From: Epiperipatus broadwayi
Lineage: Eukaryota > Onychophora > Udeonychophora > Euonychophora > Peripatidae
Assembly (NCBI GenBank): GCA_028023455.1
Contig: JAQFVV010012416.1
Span: forward strand, 5,873,594 to 5,937,593
DNA: 64,000 bases
Direction of reading: 5' to 3'
The position numbers and the translations under genes were made by a program. This document shows positions 1 to 12,479 of this stretch, piece by piece (position 1 is the first letter of the stretch; each line of letters opens with the position of its first letter). Below the pieces are notes generated by a model, which made no database searches, was not told where the DNA came from, and saw only the letters and a program-made list of their open reading frames with translations.

Positions 1-78
1 TTATTCAGAGAGCTCCAGAGCCTGATATCTACCATTGCATCATCTTGACAATGGCATATGGAAATGTAAGAAAAATGA

Positions 79-1222
79 TATCATCATCAACTATACTATT
101 TTCAACCATTATTTGTCCACTGCATAATAAAAATCTCTCCAAGTTTAATCCAGTTTCTCCAATCTTTGGCTCCTATTTTTCACAACAACTCAGCACACTT
201 TCTTATTTCATCCATTCATCTTACATGTGGTCACTTTCTAGGTCTTTTATAATTTATTGAACCCTGATTTACAATTTCAACTCTCCATTTACTGTCATCT
301 CTTTTATAAATATGTCCAGGTCAACTCTTCAGTCTCTAACTTCTTTTGATGATGTCAGTAATCCTTGTTTGTTCTTTAAATCATATGTTTTGCTTTCTAT
401 TTTTTTGTTACTCCTAATATACATCTCTCCATACTTTTTTGAATGGTCTGAAGCCTCTATATTGCTCTCTTGTTGAGTATCCAAGTCCCAGATTCTAAAT
501 GAGAATTAGTGAAACACATCTATTAAAAATCTACCTTTCCAAACACATAGGCATATTTTCTGTTAATATTAAGTTATATCTACCAAAAGCATTCCATCGA
601 AGTATTTAATTCTATGATTAATATTGCCCATTGTGTTTTCATCTGCATTAATAATTTATCCAAGGCATACATAGTTGCTAACTTCTTTTAATTCATCATT
701 ATCCATCTTTATTTTCTACTTTTGAGAAAATTCACCAAACATTATTTTCATCTTTTCACCATTTATTTTTAGTTCTACTTTCTTATCTTTATCTGATAAC
801 TCTTGCTACATTTCCTCAAGCTCTGAGGCATTATTTTCAAAATAATTACCTTATTTGCAATATCTTTAATAATCTCCATTTACTTTTATTCCTTTAGGTT
901 TCTATTTTAATCCACAAAATACTTCTTACAAAACTGCTGCAAAATATTTTGAAGATGTGGAATCACCTTGTTGTATACCCCATTTAATGTTATTTTTTAA
1001 ATATCACTTTGTAATCATCATTTCTATTGCATTCTGATAAATATTCTTCAGAATATGACAGTATCTTGGATCTATATCTTGATGATTTAGTGCTTTAATC
1101 ACTGAAGAAATGCTTTTAGAATCAAATGCTTTTTCATAATCCATAAATCGAAATCTTAGTGGCAACTCATACTCATTGATCTGTCACAACTTCTGTCAGT
1201 ACTTGGATGTGATCTATATGTA
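79..1222 (-). mobile_element. RTE-like non-LTR retrotransposon, decayed 3' part (copy 1)
   Basis: Reading the minus strand, this stretch matches the better preserved copy at 45366-46612 over nearly its full length, but stops and indels break every frame. Recognisable blocks, in element order, are the reverse transcriptase region around the DYEKAF-type motif (about 1100-1150), the catalytic FADD region (about 820-900), and the C-terminal region that in the other copy reads LTYGSETW (about 480-560). The element 3' end lies at the low coordinates, next to a short ATC/GAT-rich run, as RTE-type elements often end in short tandem repeats. It is 5'-truncated within the reverse transcriptase, so no endonuclease is seen. 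Family placement is by motif recognition only. Confidence 0.8.
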
Positions 1223-1825
1223 AAATATTTCTTTATATAGGTGAATTCATAAAAATTAAAAATAAATAAAAATGAATTAAAGATACTGTAATGTTTAATT
1301 ATGCAAATATCAATAAATAATCAAATGTTTTATTGCTCAGGATATCATGTGACATTTGATTCATTGACAGTAATAAACTAAGCTTTATCCAGAGATCTTT
1401 TATTTTTGACTCAATCATTCTACCACTGTGACTAAACCATGTAGGACTTAATCCATAAAGGGTTTGCAATATAAAGATGATCAATCACTAAAACATAAGT
1501 AATGCTACTGATTTCACATAAATAATGGCCACCTTTATATCTTAATATTGTATTTTGCCAAAAATTTATTCATGACGTGTTTTTTTTATATAACAGTAAA
1601 AAGAGTAAAAAAAAAAATCTATTTTTTACTCGTAGTCTTTTTTTTTTAATAATAGTAAAAATATCAGTGGAATAATGTTGGTGTTAACTGATAAATATCG
1701 AAGGTGATAATTATTCTGTTTATTTCCAAATTTGTATATGTAAACGCCAACGAATATTCCCACATGCATGCAGCCTGCCTTCAACAACGTTTCACTTAAG
1801 AACTATCTGAAATAAACAGAAGCAA
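1223..1825. other. AT-rich spacer, nothing recognised
   Basis: Low-complexity AT-rich sequence with poly-A and poly-T runs near 1580-1650. I see no coding, RNA or repeat signature. Confidence 0.5.
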
Positions 1826-2120
1826 AAACTCTCCATACAGTAATACCATTCAGTGCAAACCAGAGTAATCAATGGATGTAGGAAGGTTTGTACATAAAAT
1901 CCCTATCTAGTGCCTACTCATCCAATATCTCTAGATTAGTTTCTAGCTTGTGGCTTTCATCAGCGAGGAGCTTTGGATTAGTATGCACTAAATAGGGATT
2001 TTATGCGCAAACCTTCTTGCATCCATTGATTACTCTGGCTTGCACTGAATGGCACTACTGTATGGAAAATTTTTGCCTGTTTAACAGTTTGAGCAAGCAT
2101 AAGAAATGGTGAGGATGTGA
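1826..2120. repeat. Rep-1 snap-back copy (forward then reverse)
   Basis: The left half (1826-1980) runs in the orientation that starts with CTCTCCATACAG. The right half (1981-2120) is the same sequence inverted, ending with the unit's GGTGA-GATGTGATG block. The left half contains a decayed minus-strand hammerhead core. It has TCATCAG at 1957-1963 (reverse of CTGATGA) and GTTTC at 1939-1943 (reverse of GAAAC). The putative cleavage triplet is AUC instead of GUC and stem I is weak. Confidence 0.85.
1927..1970 (-). ncRNA. Degenerate type I hammerhead ribozyme (rep-1)
   Basis: Both conserved core boxes are present (CTGATGA and GAAAC on the minus strand). Stem II is AGC/GCU around a CACAA loop. 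The second stem III pair and most of stem I are mismatched, so activity looks doubtful. It is useful because its A-U stem II pair is replaced by G-C in the copies near 55.5 kb. Confidence 0.55.
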
Positions 2121-3140
2121 TGATCCATCGGAAATCTGAGAAGGAAGCTATTTTAAAGCTAATAAATTTACACACTCCGGATGTGTTAACTAATAGTTCA
2201 TTTATGTTCCTTTTATCATTCATAAAAAAAACACATGGAATGCCACCTGTCTCAGTTATATTTTGTTGAAGAGATGTGGAGAAACTATGGATCAAAGAAG
2301 CTATATAAAATTCTGAGTTTAATTATGAAGGAGAGTCATAAAGTTAAAAATGATTCACGTATATAGACAGACATTACAATGAACATATGTTTTTAAAAAA
2401 AGTGTCCAAATTTTTAAAATGTTTGTATTGTTAAAAAATCTTTCTTAAATTTATTTAAGATATAAACATTGTCGCGGTCTTTAAAAAAATTACTAAGATA
2501 TTTTGTTACATTAAAGACATGACTACCATTAAATTACTATTTTGATTGAAAGGTATTCTGGGAACTTTTGAACACAAACTCAAATTGTTTCAGCTTCGCC
2601 ATTACTGTAATCAAACATCAAAGAGAAGATAATTTTAAAAATTATCCGAAAATGTTGTTTTCTTTTTTCTCATTCAGTCTCTAAGATTATCCTCACTTTT
2701 AACGTGTTATCTTTTATGACTGCCTTTAACAATTGTTTAAAAGTGTTCTATTACGCTTTTAGTCGGATGTATTTGAATTTTGGATATTTAATAAATCAAC
2801 AGTGTTGATTTATTTTAAGAGTTTCAAGCATAACATCAAGAATTCCATCAATAATTTCATAGCAATTAGCTGCTTTATAAAATTAGTTTGCGGAAGAGTT
2901 AAAGATTTTAGCTGCATTTATAGATGAGGAAAATAAAATCAAAAAATATGAAAGAAAATCTTAGTTTGACCGATTAAATATAATTATGTATTCTAACTAT
3001 TAATTTAGTGCTTAACTACCACTTGGTATTTAAAGATTTTGCCTTATTATTATTGTATTATAAATAAATTACCATTATTATTTTCATTTTATAAAATATA
3101 TAGAACATCATAATATCTCATCATCTTCGTTTAATATCGA
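2121..3140. other. AT-rich spacer, nothing recognised
   Basis: After the end of the rep-1 copy there is about 1 kb of AT-rich sequence. A minus-strand open stretch (about 2121-2295) encodes no family I recognise and partly reads through the repeat. I see no promoter, RNA gene or splice pattern worth calling. Confidence 0.4.
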
Positions 3141-3144
3141 CCAT

Positions 3145-3975
3145 TAAACATAGCATAATCACCATTTCCCATGCCTACACAAGCTGTTAAAAACAATGAC
3201 GCTCTCCATACAGTAGCGCCACTTCGTGCAAGTTAGAGTAATCAATTGTTGCAGGAAGGTTTGTGCATCGAATCCCTATCTAGGGCCTACTCACCCAACA
3301 TCCCCAGACTAGTTTTTAGCTTGTGGCAGTCATCAATGAGGAGTTTTGGATTTGAAAGCAGTGCACATAGATTTTAGGACCTAATGAAACCCTCCAACAG
3401 CCACTGTTTGCCTATTCAGTTAACTATAAAACTATGATCTCAAAATAAAAACATAATAATATTTTCAATCCCAGCTTCTTCATTTGCATAGTCATATAAA
3501 TCTAAGCCCAGTTGGGTATCTATATATTTTGGTGTTTTTCATTTTTTAAATAACCATAGTCACCATCACCCCATGGGCAGGAATGGTATTAAATACTAAA
3601 CATCATATGATCACCATTTCTTATTCTTATGCAAGCTATTAAAACATTTACCAAAATGTAGATACTATACTGGGTTCAGATCTATATGACTATATAAAAG
3701 AATGAACTTGGATTGAAAACATTAGGGTTTTCATTATGGATTCATAGCTTTTTAATTAACTAAAAAGATAAAAAGAGATTTCTGGAGGGATGCATTAGAT
3801 CCTAAGATCTAGATGCAGTGCTCTCAGATGCAAGACTTCTCACTAGTGAAAGCCAGAAGCTAGAAACTAGGGATATTGGATGAGTACATACAAGATAAAG
3901 ATTTTATGTACAAACCTTCTTGCATCCATTGATTACTATGGTTTGCACTGAGTGGCACTACTATATGGAGAGTTT
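3145..3975. repeat. Rep-1 snap-back copy, near full length on both arms
   Basis: The forward unit runs from about 3145 to 3620 and the inverted unit from about 3640 to 3975. They meet near a sequence related to CCAAAATGTA. The layout matches 26405-27258 and 54862-56573. Both hammerhead positions are mutated. At about 3318-3350 the minus-strand core reads TTGATGA with the GAAA box altered. At 3844-3875 the plus-strand core reads CTAGTGA although GAAAC survives. Both ribozymes are predicted inactive. Confidence 0.85.
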
Positions 3976-4502
3976 GTATTAAAAGAATGAATGTAGGGGA
4001 CAGAGATATAGTATTATTAGATGATGAGAGAGTAGAGTGTAATTCTAGAGAAGAATTAAAGATAATCTTAAATAAGTATGTAATGGATATAGAAATGATG
4101 TTAGATGTGAAGGACAGTGATAACAAACCTGAAAGCATATAGTAATGGGAGTATTAGATTTACAGAAAATGAACTGAATGAGGCAGGGAAGAAATTGAAA
4201 AGTGGAAAGGCAAGAGGTTTGTATGGATGGGCAGCAGAGTTAGTAATGAATTTAGGGCATAGGCAAAAGTAAAACTACTATCATGCTTTAATAAATGAAA
4301 CAGAAGAGAGATTTTCCAGGTAGTTGGAGTAGCACTACTATTTAAAGGAAAAAGTAAAGATCACAGAAAGTTAAGGTTAGACTGATAGCAGTAACATCAG
4401 TTTTATAATGTTTTCTTTTATATAGTGGCTGGAAGGGTTGCAAAATAGGTGGAAGAAAATAATATAGTGAGAGAAAGGCAAGTTTTTCAATCAGATATGT
4501 AT

Positions 4503-4642
4503 ATAGGAGATAGTTTTTTTTTTATTAAGTGCCATAGCATCGTCCGGGATGTGAACCCACAACCCGGGCAACGGCCTGCAAGTGCAAAGCAGTTGTGCTG
4601 ACCTCTTGACCACAATGCAAGACTAAAGATAGGAGATAGTTT
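4503..4642 (-). mobile_element. tRNA-derived SINE inserted in a LINE, with 14-bp target-site duplication
   Basis: The direct repeat ATAGGAGATAGTTT occurs at 4503-4516 and 4629-4642. Between them, the minus strand has a tRNA-like head with an A-box-like TGGTCAAGAGG and a B box GGTTCACATCC, followed by GATGCTATGGCAC and a short A-rich tail adjoining the repeat. These internal boxes are the RNA polymerase III promoter of tRNA-derived SINEs. The flanking LINE reads continuously when the insert and one repeat are removed. Related copies with the same tail lie at 25907-26029 and 60272-60411. Confidence 0.9.
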
Positions 4643-5854
4643 ATTTGTAGTTAGACGACTTATGGATATGAGTAGGGATACAGAGAGACAGTTATATATA
4701 GTGTTTATAAGTATAGAGAAGGCATATGATAGAGTAAATAGAATAAGATTTTGGGTAAGTTTAGTAAATTTGGAAATGGATGGAGCTTTAGTGAATATTA
4801 TACTGAAATTATCTGAAAATAATTACTATACATAGCAATTAGGGAATATAGAATAAGTTAGAGTTAAAATGGGGTGGGATTAAGACAAGAATGCCCTATA
4901 TCACCTATTTTGCTTTTGTTGTATTTGAGAAAAATAGAGAGAGACAATAGAAAGACTAGGAAGATAGATAGAGATACCATTAATAGGTGGCAAGGGAGTG
5001 TATACATTATTAGGTCTTTTATTTGCAGAAGATCGTCTTTTTGTGCACAGAAAGAAGAGAATATATGGAAGTTATGCTGAGAACATGCACAAGAGTGGGT
5101 AAAGAGATGGGGGATTAAATTTAGTGAAGAAAAATTAAAAGTAATGCTGATTAACACTGAGGAAAGAGAAAACGAAGAATTTTTATTGGGGGATGTAAAA
5201 TTAAATTGGTGAATAGATATAATTATTTGGAAATCATCTTAAGTAATCAGAGAAATTGCTTGGATGAATGGGAGAAAAAAATGATAAATGAAGTAAATAA
5301 AATAAAGGCATTGATAAGAAATTAGCAATATTTTCATACAATAAATATGATATAGCTAGAATTGTAGGGAAGGGAGTATCAGTAGCAGGGTTAACATATG
5401 GTAACAATGCATTGTGTTAGTAAAGGGGTATTAAATTACTTAGAAAAAGTACAAAAAGAAGTAGAAAGATATGCATTAGATGCAGATGTTTGGACAGCAA
5501 AGGAGGTAATTCAAGGAGAAATGGGATGGTCAAGTTCTTATATGAGAAATGCAAAATAAAAATGTTCAGTAGATTGCAGTTTATTGATAATAAAAGAATA
5601 GCCAAAATAGTATTTAATTGGGTTATGAATAAAGGGTAGGCAACAAGATGGGTGAAAAAGATAATGCAGAATGCAGAAGATTTGGATAAAGAATTTATGT
5701 TAGTATACTTATACAAAAGGTGGTATGATTGTGTTAGAATTGTTAAGTGTTATAGTGGTAAGGAATGGGATAGAAGAACAGATGCATTAATAAAGAATAA
5801 GAAGTTGGAGAGATTGAGAACTAGTATAGAGAGTAAAAAGTATATATATATTAT

Positions 5855-7985
5855 AACGGGACAGCCTATTTGATAGCCTTAGTTGAGGCATCAAATATAA
5901 CGGAACGGCATTTAATCATCCCAGTTGATGTATTAATTGTAATATAATCAATTATATTTAATGTTTAGAAATCATTAACTTAATGCTTCACAGTTAGGTT
6001 CGCCAAATATAACAGAATGGATTATATTTAAAATCTAAGTTGGTCTTGTTAAATATAAAGAGATGATTAAATTCCTTAGAAAGAGGATACGCATTTCACT
6101 ACAATCGGACTTTGGGTCTTCAAGTAGAATGCTAGAAATGAATCGATGAAATACTAAATCCATGATTATATATATCTTTATTATGCTAGCTCAATAATCT
6201 TTAAATGATTTTAAATACAATTTAGACCAGGTCATCCATCTTTCATCCCTCTTTCAGTCACCATTATGCCACGATATTTAACTCACGGAGAATTTGCAAT
6301 TAGCTCTTTTCAGGAATAATTTTAAAACAAGTTATTTCATATGCCTTTATATAAGCATTAATTATAACTATTATTCATATGACATTTATAATACTAGCAT
6401 GTATATAATATAATTCAATAATGATTAGACAAAGAGATCACGTTAACAAATCAATATTTAATAAACAATAAAAAAAATATAATAGAATAGATAATAAAAT
6501 ATTAATAAATAAATACGGATGAATTTTATCATTTTAAAAGAATATTAATAAATGATATTTTTTTATTTAATACCCTATGATAAAACTCAATACTATAATA
6601 AACTTTCAAAAATTAAAGAAAATAGCTTAAATTAACAGATATATAAAAACAATATCTGGGTTCAAAAATTAATAATTTATGTAACTTATTAATTTATTTA
6701 TCGTTCTTATTTATATGCTTCACAATTACCCATATATAAGTATTATTTGCCATTGTATAACTTATATATTATATGTATTTTTAATAAATAAAAATACATT
6801 AAACGTTTACAATATTACGTAGTAAACACAATATAATCCTGTTTAAGATATCTGTCAAATAATAACTATTTTTTATATCCCTCATCTAATTTGATGAATT
6901 ATGTTAAGCTTTCAATTAATTATATTTAATAATAAATATAATTTTCCTTTTAAGATATATATGATGCGATGCCAAATTTGAAATAAAGATAATAATAATA
7001 ATAATAAACATTAAAATAATACAAGCATTATTATAATATATATAAATAAATAATAAAGGAAACTTATTTATAAGAGAGTTGAGCGTAGATATTGAAGTCT
7101 ATAGTTCATCATCCCAATGAAGATCCCTTACGAAGCATATCACCAATCCATTGGTACAATGATGATTCCATTTATCCTTAAACGATAAACTGTTAATAAC
7201 ATCCAATGACCGGATTAATGTGAAATAAAATAAATATTCTTCGAATGTAGATGTTCTTAATCTTCATTTCTCTATTATCACTAGACGTTCTATATATTCA
7301 ATATTTCAAAATATTTTAAAATAGCATGCAAGGTTGGTTTCGAAACCTTTACGATATAAGCTGTTTTACTCAAAACACATTGTTTTATCCTATATATATA
7401 ATTATCTTAAATTTATATATATCCGAAGAATCATGGAAGTATTAAAACAACGTAGTTTCCAAAAAACTTAAACAGACGTTCTTTTCTTTTATATTGCTTT
7501 TCCTTTAAGATTGAGTAGAAAATTAAATATATTTTCCTTGCAGACTTTTAATCCACAAATTATTTTAATTTGGAAAAGTTAATATTTAAATTCCAATCGT
7601 TAAATAGTAGTATTGATAAAAGAAAAATGCTATTTTTAAAGAGAAAAGATTTTCTTTTTCTTTCGTTTTTTTTTATTTTTTTTATCCAGAGAACGAACGA
7701 ATCTGCTCGTGTGTTATATATAAGTTCATGCTTAACTCAACTATCAATTGTTTCACTGACATTAAGATTTAATAATAAAATAAAAAAAATATATAAGTAT
7801 TTATTCTTAACTTCAAATCTGGCATTTTATTTAAAACTTAAATGTATATATAAATAGTACATATATGTTACATAATAAAATAGTCAAATAAAAATTTATA
7901 TTTATAAATAATTTCATAAGAGATAAAACACGTTAGACCAATAATAATAACTGTTAGTTACTATTATAATATATATATATATAAG
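5855..7985. mobile_element. Unclassified ~2.1 kb insertion splitting the LINE
   Basis: Both junctions lie in TA-rich sequence (about 5841-5852 and 7967-7983). The LINE frame resumes after it, so this is an insertion and not LINE sequence. The ends share only a TA-rich inverted run of about 16 bp ending in TTATAA. A block related to AAATATAACGGAACGG is repeated near 5895 and again near 6005. No transposase, reverse transcriptase or LTR is recognised. The plus-strand open frame at 7570-7857 is lysine- and phenylalanine-rich and looks like chance. A non-autonomous DNA transposon is one possibility. Confidence 0.5.
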
Positions 7986-8489
7986 TAAATGGAATATTAT
8001 TGGGTGTAAGTTGATTTATGATAATAGCAAGAAAAGTAGTTTACTGTTTAAGGCTCAAACAGGATCTTTAGCAACAAGGGAATATACATATAAATGGAGA
8101 AAAATTGATAATTTAGTCTGTAAGTTATGTAAGGAAGGCATGGAAAATATTAGGCATCTGCTAATTGAATGTAAATGCTTACAAGCAGAAAGGATACAAA
8201 TAATAAAGTTGTGGGAGAATAAATATAAATAAATGGATTATTCAGAAAGTGGTTTTTTTGGTCTTTATGCTGGGTTTGGAGAAAGATAAAGGGAATCTAG
8301 ATATAAAGGCCATGGAGTGGACAAAGATGATATGGAAATGAGATGGAGCAGGATAGAGAAGAATATGGGTAAAACTTAAGAGTGGAGAATGGAAAGAGGA
8401 AAGTATGATAGCTAACAGGTTTTTCTGGGCATAGTGGCTGAGAGATTTCTGACTTCAATAAAGGAGTAGCCACATCACATCACATCACT

Positions 8490-10239
8490 GTTTTAATATC
8501 TTCCATTCAATATCAATTATCTGCATCCTAATCTAGAGCGATTTATTATAAACTTGATTAATTAATAGACACCAAGTGATATAATTTTATAATACTTCCA
8601 TTTGCAGATCGATTTCTGGTTTTTGCCTTTATTAGTGAGAACTAGAATTCAAATTTTATAATCTGAAATTAAAAAAACAAAAAACATGATTTTAAACTCA
8701 AATCCCATAGTTATTTAAATCTGATTGTCATGTTGATTTCTACATTTTTGAGACTTCAGTTTTTATGCATAACTGCAGACTCCTTATTTTTTGATAAAGA
8801 AGATTTATTAAAGTCACCAACAATGGTTGGTCTGGGGATGATGATCTTGTAGTTCTAAGTCATCTAGATTCCATTGATTATTCTAGAGCTTATGGTTCAT
8901 GGATCATAGCTCCAACTCGTCACTTCCTGTACAAAAACTTGTTGTGAATTCCTAAATAATAAACCATTGATATATTATTTATAATAATAAATAACCGATT
9001 TTTTAGGGGGAAATCTTATCAATCTTTTTCTATGAACAGTATGTTTCAATAAAAATAAATGTAATAAAAAATTATAATGTGTATAGTTCAACGCACCAAC
9101 TTCTTTTTAAATCTTGTTTTTTTTTTTAATTATATTTATTGAATTTTATAAATTATTTTGAAAAGAAAACTGTGTTGGTGATATTTTTATTGATACTGTA
9201 TATGGTAACGAATGTTAGAACTTACATTAAATGAGAGCTTTTTTTTTTATTATATAGTGTTTAGAAATGAACATAAAAAACAGCCATAAATAATTGTCTT
9301 AACTGTAATGTTACTACAATCCAACTATATATAGCAGATAAAAGATTAATTGTTTGTTTACTAAATCTATTCATGGATAATAACTGTCTATTAAACTTTA
9401 GTCTTCATTTAGAACGTATATTATTATTCAATCTCATAATAAAAAATATTTTGTTAAAATAAACACAATTCCGATCGCAAGAATTGAAACGCACTCAAAA
9501 TCTTTTTTAAAAAATGAATGAGTAAATTAATTAATTATCCTATTACTTATTGTTTTATCAGTTTTTTTTTTTTTAATAAACAAGCTTTCGGAGAATGACA
9601 TTTTAGCATAACTGTAAAGAAGGTGGGAATTATTCAATAAAAGAAGGTTGTATCGTATAAAAAAGAGTTATCTATGACTCTATCTTCAGAGCCTTACGGG
9701 GAGGTGGGAAAAAAATTGTAAGATAAAATGTTCAAGCAAAATGATAAATAAATAGAACAGTTCTATAAATAGAAAAAAAAAGTCGTAAATTATAATTTTT
9801 TTAAAAAATTATTTATTCTCACATGTTATTTTGCTAAAAGATAAACAAAACTAAACGTTAATTTAAAAGTCTCAGTACATAAATAACTGAATACTTTATT
9901 GCCTGAAGTTCATAAGAAATTCGAACGTTGAAAAAAATGAGTTGGAAACTGTATTAAGCTATATAATTTAATGCAGTTCTATAAGCCATAGTATAACTTT
10001 AAGAATCAAAATAGTATAATGAAGCAAATTGATTTATAAAAATAATTAATCCATTTCTTTTTACAAAAAAAGAAACAAAGAACATTCTAACTTATAATTT
10101 TGAAATCTAATTAAACTTTGTCACTTAAAAAAATGTTTCAATAAAACCAAATATAATTTTTAAAAAAAAAACGTATAATTTATGATTGTTTGGGTTTTAC
10201 ACATTCAATCAGACATTTTTTCCTTTATATAGTATTTAA
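8490..10239. other. AT-rich spacer, nothing recognised
   Basis: AT-rich sequence with many A and T homopolymers. I see no coding motif, RNA gene or repeat shared with the rest of the window. Confidence 0.45.
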
Positions 10240-10330
10240 AAACTGTTACATTTTCCTTTACGATTGTCAAACTTCCTCCACTCACAACTTTGACGCCATC
10301 CATTTCAGATAAATACAATAATGATTATTA
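10240..10330. repeat. Rep-3 fragment
   Basis: This short block resembles 41231-41316 (shared elements: TGTTACATTTT, GTGTCAAACTT or similar, CACAACTTTGAC and AGATAAATACA). It is one end of the rep-3 family. No hammerhead core is present in this fragment. Confidence 0.65.
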
Positions 10331-10831
10331 CTAATCATTTTCGAAACTAGAGATTATCTCTAGCACAGATATAAACTTTAAACCTCAAAAACCCCATCAA
10401 ACTGGCAAAAAAATATAGTATTTTCTCTTCTATCAAATGACTAGCTGAATTATAAAATATCTGCATTTTTAAAAGATATATTTATAAAAGCTTTTGATTG
10501 ATGTTAAAAATAAATCTGGTGAATCAAAATGTACAATGAAAAATTAGTTCCTATTCACCTCCCCTCATTCTAGAAAATGATTCTAATTCTAATGGCTTAC
10601 AGTCCTATCTGGCTTTCTGCACTCTAGTTCATCTAGGAAATACCAGCTGTTTTTTTTTTTCTCGATCTGTACTGCACCAAGGAATTCTATAGATACTTTT
10701 GATAGATCTGGGGTGAATGCTCATTCTCAAAAAATTCTTTTCTTTCAGTTTACTTCTGGGTGTCTCTTATCATAATCCTTGTTTTTTTTAAAAAAAATAG
10801 GATCAGTTATATCAGTTGCAGGAGAACTGAT

Positions 10832-10883
10832 TCTTCCAGTTACTTGATTGAGTGAATCTTCCAGTTATTTGATTGAGTGAATC
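10832..10883. repeat. 25-bp tandem duplication
   Basis: A block reading CTTCCAGTTA-TTGATTGAGTGAAT is present twice in direct tandem with a 25-bp offset and one mismatch. It is a small local duplication with no evident function. Confidence 0.8.
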
Positions 10884-11229
10884 TCTTAAATGGTTTCTAA
10901 GATAATTATCTTCTGACTTCTCTATTATCAGACAACTATAGAACTAATAGTTGTTTTATTATAATTTTAATACAATTCCTGTTTGCCACTTTTTTTTAAT
11001 ACACCACATATTCAAATGGTTGCTCCCACAGTAAATTTTAAATTAATTAAATTGGTCACCCCTCTTTTATTCTTACTAAAAGTCAATAATAAAGTAAGTT
11101 CTGAATTTTCCTTCTCATTATCAAGTTTTTGAGTGTTTTTTTTTTGTTGTTGTTGCTGTACTAGGTGTGAAATATTGATGAAACACAGTTGCTATTCAAG
11201 CTTCATTAATATCTTGGTATTGCATTTTA

Positions 11230-11700
11230 TTTAGTGATGACATTTTCAACTAATCTATTTGACTCAGGGTGCTACAGGGATGTTAAAATACATCATATCC
11301 ACTTAACAACTAAAAAGCCTTTAAATTGTAATGACATATATTCAGCTCCATTGTCTGATGTTATTATTTTAGGGTATTCATAACATTTTTGGTTTAGTTT
11401 TATTGGATTTTCTACAATCATATTTTTCACTACTCTGTATTCTGTCCATTTTAAATGAGTCGATGATCACCAGAAAAAGATGTCCATAGCATGATCCATA
11501 TGTATTTTCTGCAATGGTTTGGTGGCTTGTAGTTACAGTTCCAAAGTCTAGGAGTATAGCCTAGCTGATGATTGGCATGCTCTACATCTCATCTAATTCT
11601 TCAATATTGTGTCCTATGTGAGGCCACCATATATACAATTTAACTAATTGCTTTGTTCTGATGATTCCAGAATGTCCTTCATGTAGTAAATCCAATACAA
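11230..11700 (-). pseudogene. Gypsy integrase fragment
   Basis: It holds the HHCC zinc-binding module (HEGH, then the WWP motif; one Cys is replaced by a stop) and decayed D,D,E catalytic-core blocks: an Asp in HMDHA, an Asp in SDNGAEY and a Glu in the SNRLVEN segment. Several in-frame stops (for instance immediately after EELDEM) rule out function. The motif spacing fits a chromovirus- or Mag-like integrase; I cannot choose the clade from this. Confidence 0.8.
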
Positions 11701-12479
11701 GATTTCTCCCTTCTGTTGGAATCTATATGTGATTCTGTCAGTAAAATGCATCCATTATGCATGGTTAGACTCTCATGAACATTCTAAATTGGCTCAACCA
11801 CATAGTTTGGTCATCTTAAAGGACATTGTTCTTTAATTCATCTTTTGTCTAATTGATTCTTTTTTTCCAAGTTATTATTGTATTGTTTAATAATTTTGAT
11901 TTTACTGAATAAAGTTTATTTCATTGGTTTAGGGTTCATACTTTTGTGTATCCAGTATTCTCCATGAAGCATCAGCATGACTAATTTATTTCCCAAACTT
12001 ATGCACAAATTTGAAGTCATAGGATACCAATATGTTTGTATATACATCTGATTATCCAATGACTAACAAGATCAAAAATTCTTTTCAGATTTCCCAGTAT
12101 TCCCAATAGAGGTCTACAATCCATGTAGATCTGGAAAGAACATCTATACACATATTAGTGAAATTTCTTCATAAACAAATGTTATTGCTAGGATCTCTTT
12201 ATCAAACTGGCTACAGTTTTTTTTCAGACACTATTGAAGTTGTAGATGTATACACAGTAGGCTGTTTACTTAATTCTATGCAAATGGTCAGCATCCACCC
12301 TGTACTCTAAAGCATCTTTGGTTATTATTGCATTCTGGTCATTATCCATACTCTGAAACATCCATAGTTGTTATTACATTCTGATCATTGATTAGAGTAC
12401 CAGCAGTTGACTTTATATTAATGTCTTTTACTTTCTTAAAAGAAATATCTTGTTTGACTCTCCATTTCCATCACTGTTT

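Larger units (their letters stand above)
3990..8489 (+). mobile_element. Non-LTR retrotransposon (LINE), 5'-truncated and interrupted twice
   Basis: Plus-strand reading frames, broken by many stops, spell a LINE reverse transcriptase. They show a KSGKARG block near 4200, an IEKAYDRVN block near 4715, a GLRQECPISP block (expected GLRQGCPLSP) near 4876, and a degenerate FAED in place of the F/YADD catalytic box near 5028. A C-terminal zinc-knuckle-like CKLCKEGMENIRHLLIEC lies near 8115-8175. The 3' end is CACAT-type repeats at 8470-8489. A SINE (4503-4642) and a ~2.1 kb insert (about 5855-7985) split it. Removing the latter restores a continuous frame across the junction. No endonuclease is visible and I do not assign a clade. 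Confidence 0.8.

Noticed and set aside
7570-7857. Possible small protein in the 2.1 kb insert
   Set aside because: Low-complexity Lys/Phe/Leu composition, no family, and in AT-rich DNA a frame this long is expected by chance.
11560-11600. CTGATGATTGG as a hammerhead core
   Set aside because: No GAAA box at suitable distance; it lies within the Gypsy integrase relic.
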